Positions 59,243-64,000 of a stretch of DNA of 64,000 nucleotides are shown here, piece by piece. Below the pieces are notes generated by a model. It was given only the letters and a program-made list of their open reading frames with translations. It did no database searches and was not told the DNA's origin. How positions within the stretch are numbered: position 1 is the first letter of the stretch; the number at the start of each line of letters is the position of its first letter. The DNA comes from PALSA-505 sp036495485 (GTDB lineage: Bacteria; Actinomycetota; Actinomycetes; Streptosporangiales; Streptosporangiaceae): contig DASXMU010000193.1 in assembly GCA_036495485.1 (NCBI GenBank), positions 1 to 64,000 of the forward strand, written 5' to 3'. The position numbers were made by a program, and so were the translations under genes.

Positions 59243-59767
59243 CTAGGGCGTCGAGGGAGCTTGGGAATGCTGGCAGGAACTCTTATGCCGGGGGGCGCAG
59301 CGGATGGAGCGGAGGACGAGCGCGGTATCCAGCGCGGCCACGGCAGCCTCCCATCCCTTGTCCTCGGCGGCGCCCGGCAGACCTGATCGGTTGCGGGCCT
59401 GTTCCAGGGTGTCACAGGTGAGCACGCCGTTGCCGACCGGGGTGCCGGCGTCAAGGGCGGCCCGGGTCAGGCCGGCGGTCACCGCGTCGCAAACGTACTC
59501 GAAGTGCGGGGTGCCGCCGCGGATCACCGCGCCGAGGCAGACGACCGCGTCGTAGCGCCGGGCCAGCTCGGCGGCGACCACGGGCAGCTCGACCGCACCG
59601 GCCACGCGAACGACGAACGGATGCTCGACGCCGCAGGCCTGCGCGGCGGTCACCGCACGGGCGGTGAGCACGTCGGTGATCTCAGCGTGCCAGCGGGTGG
59701 CCGCGATCGCCAGGGTCAGCCCGGCCGCGTCCACGGTGACCGCGCCCAGGCTGCCCTCGCCGCTCAC
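59243..59767 (-). CDS. ribH: 6,7-dimethyl-8-ribityllumazine synthase
   Basis: Condenses the pyrimidine and dihydroxybutanone phosphate intermediates of riboflavin synthesis. The 174-residue protein shows IAATRWHAEITDVLTARAV, FVVRVAGAVELPVVAAELAR, VVCLGAVIRGGTPHFEYVCD and NGVLTCDTLEQARNRSG, all lumazine synthase signatures. GGAGGACCA precedes the GTG start. The tail is slightly longer than usual. Third gene of the rib operon. Confidence 0.95.
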   Translation of the reverse strand: MSGEGSLGAVTVDAAGLTLAIAATRWHAEITDVLTARAVTAAQACGVEHPFVVRVAGAVELPVVAAELARRYDAVVCLGAVIRGGTPHFEYVCDAVTAGLTRAALDAGTPVGNGVLTCDTLEQARNRSGLPGAAEDKGWEAAVAALDTALVLRSIRCAPRHKSSCQHSQAPSTP

Positions 59768-59830
59768 TGGTCCTCCAGGTTCAATGAGTTGCTCCTGACC
59801 AACGAGTATCCGAGGCGACCAGGTCTGCCA

Positions 59831-61117
59831 TCAGTGGGCTTCAGCGTGAGCGTGGGGCCCGGCAGCGCCGTTCGGTTCCACATAAAGATCTTCTATCTGA
59901 TGACCAAGCCTGTCCCTTTTAGCGGTGAGGTACCGGCGATTTTCGTCGGTGACGAGGACGGGCAGCGGGAGACGGCCAACAACCTCGATGCCGAATCCGG
60001 TGAGCCCGCTGACCTTGGCCGGGTTGTTGGTCAGCAGCCGGATCGAGCGGACTCCGAGGTCGGCGAGCATCTGCGCGCCGGTGGAGTACTCGCGGGCGTC
60101 GGCGGGCAGGCCGAGTTCGAGGTTGGCGTCCACGGTGTCCGCGCCGGCGTCCTGGAGGTTGTAGGCCTGCAGCTTGCTCAGCAGGCCGATGCCGCGGCCC
60201 TCGTGCCCGCGCAGGTAGAGGACGGCGCCGCGGCCTTCGCTGGCGATGGCGGCCATGGCGGCGGCGAGCTGGGCGCCGCAGTCACAGCGGCGCGAGCCGA
60301 ACACGTCACCGGTGAGGCACTCGGAGTGCACCCGGGTGAGCACCTGCTCGCCGTCGCCCAGGTCACCGAGGACCATGGCGATGTGCTCGGTGCCGTCCAC
60401 GGAGTTGAGATAGCCATAGGCCCGCCACTCGCCATAGGCGTTGGGCAGCCGGGTCTGAGTGACCCGGCGGACCATCCGCTCGGTGTGCCGCCGGTACTCG
60501 ATGAGCTGGAAGATCGAGATCAGCGCGAGGTCGTGCTCGTCGGCGAACCTGCGCAGCGCGGGCAGCCGGGCCATCGAGCCGTCGTCGTTGACCACCTCGG
60601 CCAGCACGCCGGCCTCGGGCAGGCCGGCCAGCCTGGTCAGGTCGACCGCGGCCTCGGTGTGGCCGGGGCGGCGCAGCACACCGCCGTCGGCGTAGCGCAG
60701 CGGGAAGATGTGGCCGGGGCGGACCAGCTCGTACGGTTCGGTGGCGGAGTCCACCAGGACCCGGACCGTCCTGGCCCGGTCAGCGGCGGAAATGCCGGTC
60801 GTGACGCCGTCCCTGGCGTCCACGCTGACCGTGAACGCGGTCCGCATGCGCTCGTTGTTCTGGTTGGTCATCAGCGGGATCTGCAGCCGGTCCAGCTCCT
60901 TGCCGGGCATCGGGACGCAGATGACCCCGCTGGTGTAACGGATCATGAAGGCGAGCAGCTCGGCGGTGGCCTTGGTGGCGGCGAAGATGATGTCGCCCTC
61001 GTTCTCCCGGTCCGCGTCGTCCACCACGACGACCGGCCGGCCTGCCGCGATGTCCGCGATCGCCCGCTCGACGCTGTCGAGGCGGACGCCGTCGGCTTCG
61101 CTTCGGATCTGCGTCAT
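59831..61117 (-). CDS. ribBA: Bifunctional DHBP synthase / GTP cyclohydrolase II
   Basis: A 428-residue two-domain enzyme supplying both branches of riboflavin synthesis. Residues 1-205 are RibB (VVVVDDADRENEGDIIFAAT, GVICVPMPGKELDRL, RPGHIFPLRY, RPGHTEAAVDL). Residues 210-428 are RibA, with the zinc cysteines in GSRRCDCGAQ, ECLTGDVFGS, RGHEGRGIGLLSKLQAYNLQ and LLTNNPAKV. The ATG at 61117 overlaps the ribE stop (ATGA). Both active sites appear intact. Confidence 0.96.
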   Translation of the reverse strand: MTQIRSEADGVRLDSVERAIADIAAGRPVVVVDDADRENEGDIIFAATKATAELLAFMIRYTSGVICVPMPGKELDRLQIPLMTNQNNERMRTAFTVSVDARDGVTTGISAADRARTVRVLVDSATEPYELVRPGHIFPLRYADGGVLRRPGHTEAAVDLTRLAGLPEAGVLAEVVNDDGSMARLPALRRFADEHDLALISIFQLIEYRRHTERMVRRVTQTRLPNAYGEWRAYGYLNSVDGTEHIAMVLGDLGDGEQVLTRVHSECLTGDVFGSRRCDCGAQLAAAMAAIASEGRGAVLYLRGHEGRGIGLLSKLQAYNLQDAGADTVDANLELGLPADAREYSTGAQMLADLGVRSIRLLTNNPAKVSGLTGFGIEVVGRLPLPVLVTDENRRYLTAKRDRLGHQIEDLYVEPNGAAGPHAHAEAH

Positions 61118-61725
61118 GACCGGGCGCCCCCGTTCGCGCCGAGCAGTTTCTCCACGTACTTGGCGATCACATCGACCTCCAGGTTGACCGTGTCGCCGGG
61201 CTGCTTGCGGCCAAGCGTGGTGCGGCTCAGCGTCTCCGGAATCAGGCTCACCTCGAACCAGGGCGGGTCCTCCCCAGTGGCGGCGATGGTCAGGCTGACC
61301 CCGTCCACGCCGACCGAGCCCTTCTCCACGACGTACCTGGCCAGGCTCGCGGGGAGCGAGACGCGCACGACGTCCCAGCGCTCGCCCTGGCGGCGGGAGA
61401 CGATCGTGCCGGTGCCGTCCACATGACCCTGGATCATGTGACCGCCGAGCCTGCCGTCGAGCCGCATCGGGCGCTCCAGGTTGACCGGGCTGCCCGGCTG
61501 CAGGCCGCCCAGGGATGAGCGGTTCAGGGTCTCCAGCATGACGTCGGCGGTGAACGTCCCATCCCGGGTGCCGGTGACGGTAAGACAGACGCCGTTGATG
61601 GACAGCGAGTCTCCGTGACTGGCGTCGCTGGTGACCAGCGGCCCGCGTACAGTGATCCGCGCGGCGTCGGCGAGCCGCTCGACGCCGACGACCTCGCCAA
61701 GCTCTTCCACGATCCCGGTGTACAT
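61114..61725 (-). CDS. ribE: Riboflavin synthase alpha chain
   Basis: Final dismutation step of riboflavin synthesis. The 203-residue protein starts MYTGIVEELGEVVGVERL and has two lumazine-binding repeats, with SHGDSLSINGVCLTVT, GGHMIQGHVDGTGTI, VEKGSVGVDGVSLTI and LIPETLSRTTLG. It is the first gene downstream of the FMN riboswitch and overlaps ribBA by ATGA. Confidence 0.95.
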   Translation of the reverse strand: MYTGIVEELGEVVGVERLADAARITVRGPLVTSDASHGDSLSINGVCLTVTGTRDGTFTADVMLETLNRSSLGGLQPGSPVNLERPMRLDGRLGGHMIQGHVDGTGTIVSRRQGERWDVVRVSLPASLARYVVEKGSVGVDGVSLTIAATGEDPPWFEVSLIPETLSRTTLGRKQPGDTVNLEVDVIAKYVEKLLGANGGARS

Positions 61726-61800
61726 CCTTGGGTCCCCTCTCCTGGCCGGTCGCACCACGGCACTCCGGGGGGACGTACTGCCCACACGCGAACGCGTGAG

Positions 61801-61957
61801 CGCGGTCCGTCAGGACCGCTCGCGTGCCTCCTCCCATCCGGGCTTTAACCGTCGGTCCCGGAGTTTCACCGGGTCAGCCGGTCGCTGTGCCTGGGCACTG
61901 CGGCCGGGTCGCGGACTGTAACCGCCGGCTCGGAGTTTCACCGACCCCGGAGTACGC
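61801..61957 (-). promoter_or_regulatory. FMN riboswitch (RFN element) with downstream hairpin
   Basis: On the minus strand the conserved RFN blocks are present in order: GGGTCGGTGAAACTCCGA, CCGGCGGTTACAGTCCGCGA, GACCCGGTGAAACTCCGGGA, ACGGTTAAAGCCCGGATGGG and AGGAGGCACG (about 61957-61821). A 7-bp hairpin, GCGGTCC-TGAC-GGACCGC (61818-61801), follows as likely expression platform ahead of ribE. FMN binding should switch off the rib genes. Family identification is confident; whether control is by transcription or translation is not. Confidence 0.93.
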
Positions 61958-62065
61958 GCTGCTCAGTTAACCAGTGTGCCATACCAGGCTATTCCGCCTG
62001 CGCGCCGATACGGGGTGGGCAATCCCGAAGGTGTGCGGCTGTACGGCGCGCCGCAAGGTGAATGG

Positions 62066-63079
62066 GTGAGCGTGGAGGTTCCGGCTGTGCCTGCAGCAGT
62101 GTTGTGTGGCGTGGGTGGCTATGTGCCAACCTCAGTGGTCACCAATACCGATCTCACCATGCGGTTCAGCACGTCAGAAGAATGGATTAGCTCGCGCACC
62201 GGCATCCGGCAGCGCCATGTGGTCACCGGCGGGGATTGCACCTCGGATCTCGCGGTGCAGGCTGGTGCGGCAGCCCTGAAGAGCGCCGGGGTGGACTCGG
62301 TCGACCTGATCGTGCTCGCCACTGTCACGCCGGATCATCCGTGCCCGGCGACCGCGCCCTCCGTTGCCCGCCGGCTGGGGCTGGGCCAGGTTGCCGCGTT
62401 CGATCTGGGCGCGGCGTGCAGCGGGTTCGTCTACGGGCTAGCCGTCGTGGCTGGATTCCTGGGGGCTGGTCTAGGCGACCGGGTTTTACTGATCGGGGCG
62501 GACGCGTTTTCCACGAAGCTCAATCCGGCCGATCGCGGCGCGGTGACGGTATTCGGCGACGGCGCGGGCGCGGCGGTGCTGCGCCGTGGGAATGCTGCGG
62601 ATCTGGGAGCGCTGCTGGCGTTCGATCTGGGCAGCGACGGGAAGCTGGCCGACCTGCTCATGATTCAGGCGGGTGGCTCTAAGCACCCACCGGTCGCCGG
62701 GCAGGTGACGACCGAGGATCACTTGTTCTCGATGACGCAGGGCAAGGCGGTGTACCGGCACGCGACCTGCCGGATGACCGCCTCGGCGCAGGCGGTGTTG
62801 CGGCGGGCCGGGTGGCGGCCGGACGAGGTGGACTGGTTCGTGGGTCATCAAGCCAATCAGCGCATCCTGGAAGCCGTCGGCAAACAGATGGGGATCGCGC
62901 CTGAGCGGGTGTTCATCAACATCGATCAGCTCGGCAACACCGTCGCCGCGTCTATTCCGCTCGCACTGGCCGACGCGACGGCCATGGGCGTGCTCAAAGC
63001 CGGCCACAAGGTGGTGCTCACCACGTTCGGCGCCGGCAGCACATGGGGCTCGGTGGCGCTGACCTGGCCGGAACTGTAG
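62066..63079 (+). CDS. Beta-ketoacyl-ACP synthase III-like protein (FabH-like)
   Basis: A 337-residue thiolase-fold condensing enzyme with the KASIII triad: Cys118 in DLGAACSGF, His in VGHQANQRI near 275, and Asn in QLGNTVAAS near 305. It opens with SVEVPAVPAAVLCGVGGYVP; EEWISSRTGIRQRHV near 40 is also typical. It is followed by an ACP and an isonitrile-type dioxygenase, so I infer that it primes or makes an acyl chain for a secondary metabolite rather than for housekeeping lipid synthesis. I chose GTG 62066 because AAGGTG lies 5 nt upstream. Confidence 0.85.
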   Translation: MSVEVPAVPAAVLCGVGGYVPTSVVTNTDLTMRFSTSEEWISSRTGIRQRHVVTGGDCTSDLAVQAGAAALKSAGVDSVDLIVLATVTPDHPCPATAPSVARRLGLGQVAAFDLGAACSGFVYGLAVVAGFLGAGLGDRVLLIGADAFSTKLNPADRGAVTVFGDGAGAAVLRRGNAADLGALLAFDLGSDGKLADLLMIQAGGSKHPPVAGQVTTEDHLFSMTQGKAVYRHATCRMTASAQAVLRRAGWRPDEVDWFVGHQANQRILEAVGKQMGIAPERVFINIDQLGNTVAASIPLALADATAMGVLKAGHKVVLTTFGAGSTWGSVALTWPEL

Positions 63080-63099
63080 TTCGAGGGAGCGGGGGCGTA

Positions 63100-63348
63100 G
63101 TGGACACCGAACAGATACGTGCTGTGGTCGTGGAGCTCGTGCTTGGCATGGATGGGGTCGCCGGGCAGGTACCGGCCACGGCGAGCTTCGAGGAACTCGG
63201 GATCGACTCGATGAGCACGATGGACCTCCTGAGAAAAGTCGAGGATGAGTTCGGCATCGAGGTGCCGGACGAGCAGCTGCCCATGATCGTCGGCATCGAG
63301 GATCTGGTGAATTTCGTCGCGTCCGCGAAACAGGAGGTCAGCAGATGA
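63100..63348 (+). CDS. Acyl carrier protein
   Basis: An 82-residue discrete ACP. The phosphopantetheine site is FEELGIDSMSTMDLLRKVED, with Ser37 in the DSM motif. Acidic, four-helix size. GTG start, with a GGGAGC-like site upstream. It is located between the KASIII and the dioxygenase, whose ATG overlaps its stop (ATGA at 63345). In isonitrile lipopeptide pathways a stand-alone ACP carries the beta-amino acyl intermediate, which fits this context. Confidence 0.88.
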   Translation: MDTEQIRAVVVELVLGMDGVAGQVPATASFEELGIDSMSTMDLLRKVEDEFGIEVPDEQLPMIVGIEDLVNFVASAKQEVSR

Positions 63349-64000
63349 AGATCAGTCCGCAGGACAGCGGCAAGTTCGGTGTGATCGTGGACGGCTTCGA
63401 TGCCGGTACGGCGCCGGATGAGGACATCGCGACCTTGAAGCGAGCGGTCTACACCGGCAAGATCGCTGTTCTGAAGGACCAGGATCTGGGCGTCCGCGAG
63501 TTCCTGGAGCTGGGTCGCCGGCTGGGCAAGCCGGTGGTCTACTACGAGCCCACCTACCACCACCCCGAGGTCAGCGAGGTTTTCGTCTCCTCCAACGTCG
63601 AGCAGGGTGGTAAGCAGCTAGGTGTGCCGAAGACCGGGCAGTTCTGGCATTCGGACTATCAGTTCATGCCCCGCCCCTTCGACATCACCCTGGTCTATCC
63701 ACAGGTGGTCCCGGCCAGGAACCGGGGCACGTTCTTCATCAACCTGTGCGACGCGTACGACAGGCTGAGCGAGGATCTCAAGGCGGCGGTGAAGGACACC
63801 GTGGCCTGGCACAGCCCGCGCCGGTATTTCAAGATCCGGCCGTCCGACGTATACCGCCCCATCTGGGAGCTCACCGACGAAATCGACCGGCGCACGCCGC
63901 CGGTTTCCTTCCCCACCGCGCACGAGCACCCACACACCGGGGAGACCGTCCTCTACATCAGCGAAGCCCTCACGTGCTCCATCCAGGACGGGGAGGGCCG
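63345..64000 (+). CDS. ScoE/Rv0097-like Fe(II)/2-oxoglutarate dioxygenase (TauD fold), incomplete
   Basis: 219 codons are visible before the window ends. The TauD-fold features include the metal-binding HxD in GQFWHSDYQFMPRPFD near residue 105. Several stretches match the isonitrile-forming ScoE and Mycobacterium Rv0097 family as I remember it: the YYEPTYHHPEV block, VPKTGQFWH, and RYFKIRPSDVYRPIWELTDE. Those enzymes oxidise an N-carboxymethyl beta-amino acid to an isonitrile. The distal His and Arg ligands lie beyond the window. Overlap with the ACP gene supports a common pathway. Confidence 0.8.
   Translation, partial: MKISPQDSGKFGVIVDGFDAGTAPDEDIATLKRAVYTGKIAVLKDQDLGVREFLELGRRLGKPVVYYEPTYHHPEVSEVFVSSNVEQGGKQLGVPKTGQFWHSDYQFMPRPFDITLVYPQVVPARNRGTFFINLCDAYDRLSEDLKAAVKDTVAWHSPRRYFKIRPSDVYRPIWELTDEIDRRTPPVSFPTAHEHPHTGETVLYISEALTCSIQDGEG

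Overview
The window is high-GC DNA from an actinomycete. The evidence is the strong GC bias at third codon positions, a complete hopanoid operon, two F420/flavin-type LLM oxidoreductases, an Eis-type acetyltransferase, a SpoIIE-type phosphatase, an actinobacterial 'DUF574' methyltransferase, an LpqY-SugABC-like sugar importer, and repeated leaderless promoter architecture (a TANNNT box 6-9 nt before the start codon). A filamentous, Streptosporangiales-like lineage is plausible, but I cannot fix the genus.

Layout. (1) 1-8229, minus strand: what looks like an undescribed peptide-natural-product locus. A promoter (8201-8229) drives a 48-aa Cys-containing precursor-like peptide. A hairpin follows, then a nucleotidyltransferase-fold protein, two tiny sister peptides that both begin MDRH behind near-identical ribosome binding sites, a degenerate NDK-like protein, a ThiS-like/PP-loop sulfurtransferase fusion, a methyltransferase-aminotransferase fusion, an M28-type aminopeptidase and the start of an MFS exporter. 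(2) 8.5-16 kb: housekeeping and accessory singletons (two peptidase-S51/cyanophycinase-like proteins, DUF5996, an LLM oxidoreductase, a NUDIX hydrolase, a secreted alpha/beta hydrolase, a toxin-antitoxin pair) and decayed gene fragments. (3) 16.0-25.5 kb, minus: the hopanoid operon hpnC-hpnD-hpnE-polyprenyl synthase-shc-(hpnG::ispH fusion)-hpnH, preceded by four operator-like palindromes. (4) 26.6-34.7 kb: a winged-helix protein, a NarL-type two-component system, two membrane proteins, a GntR regulator, a PP2C phosphatase and an Eis-like GNAT. (5) 34.8-42.3 kb, minus: aroC-aroK-like-aroB-aroQ-aroK (all joined by ATGA overlaps), then an LLM enzyme, a 36-aa membrane peptide, a proline dipeptidase, efp and nusB. 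(6) 42.5-49.6 kb: two proteins of unknown function, DUF2877, an aldose epimerase, molybdenum-cofactor maturation genes (mocA-like and xdhC) and several minisatellite-like repeats. (7) 49.7-54.4 kb: a LacI-operator-like promoter and a four-gene sugar ABC importer. (8) 54.4-58.2 kb: a ParB-like protein, a phosphoesterase, a small membrane protein and a GH13 glucosidase. (9) 58.2-62 kb, minus: FMN riboswitch-ribE-ribBA-ribH-hairpin-hisG. (10) 62-64 kb: the start of a KASIII-ACP-dioxygenase cluster; the dioxygenase resembles ScoE/Rv0097, the isonitrile-forming enzyme family.

How the parts work together. The hopanoid operon covers every step from isoprenyl precursors (the IspH domain) through FPP/squalene (polyprenyl synthase, HpnCDE) and hopene (SHC) to ribosylhopane (HpnH, HpnG). 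The aro genes make chorismate. The rib genes form an FMN-controlled unit. Short repeats are unusually common. One 58-bp near-perfect palindrome occurs at two operon-internal gaps (2198 and 18678), and several genes carry duplicated 3' ends or in-frame tandem repeats. All assignments come from reading the sequence; no database search was run.
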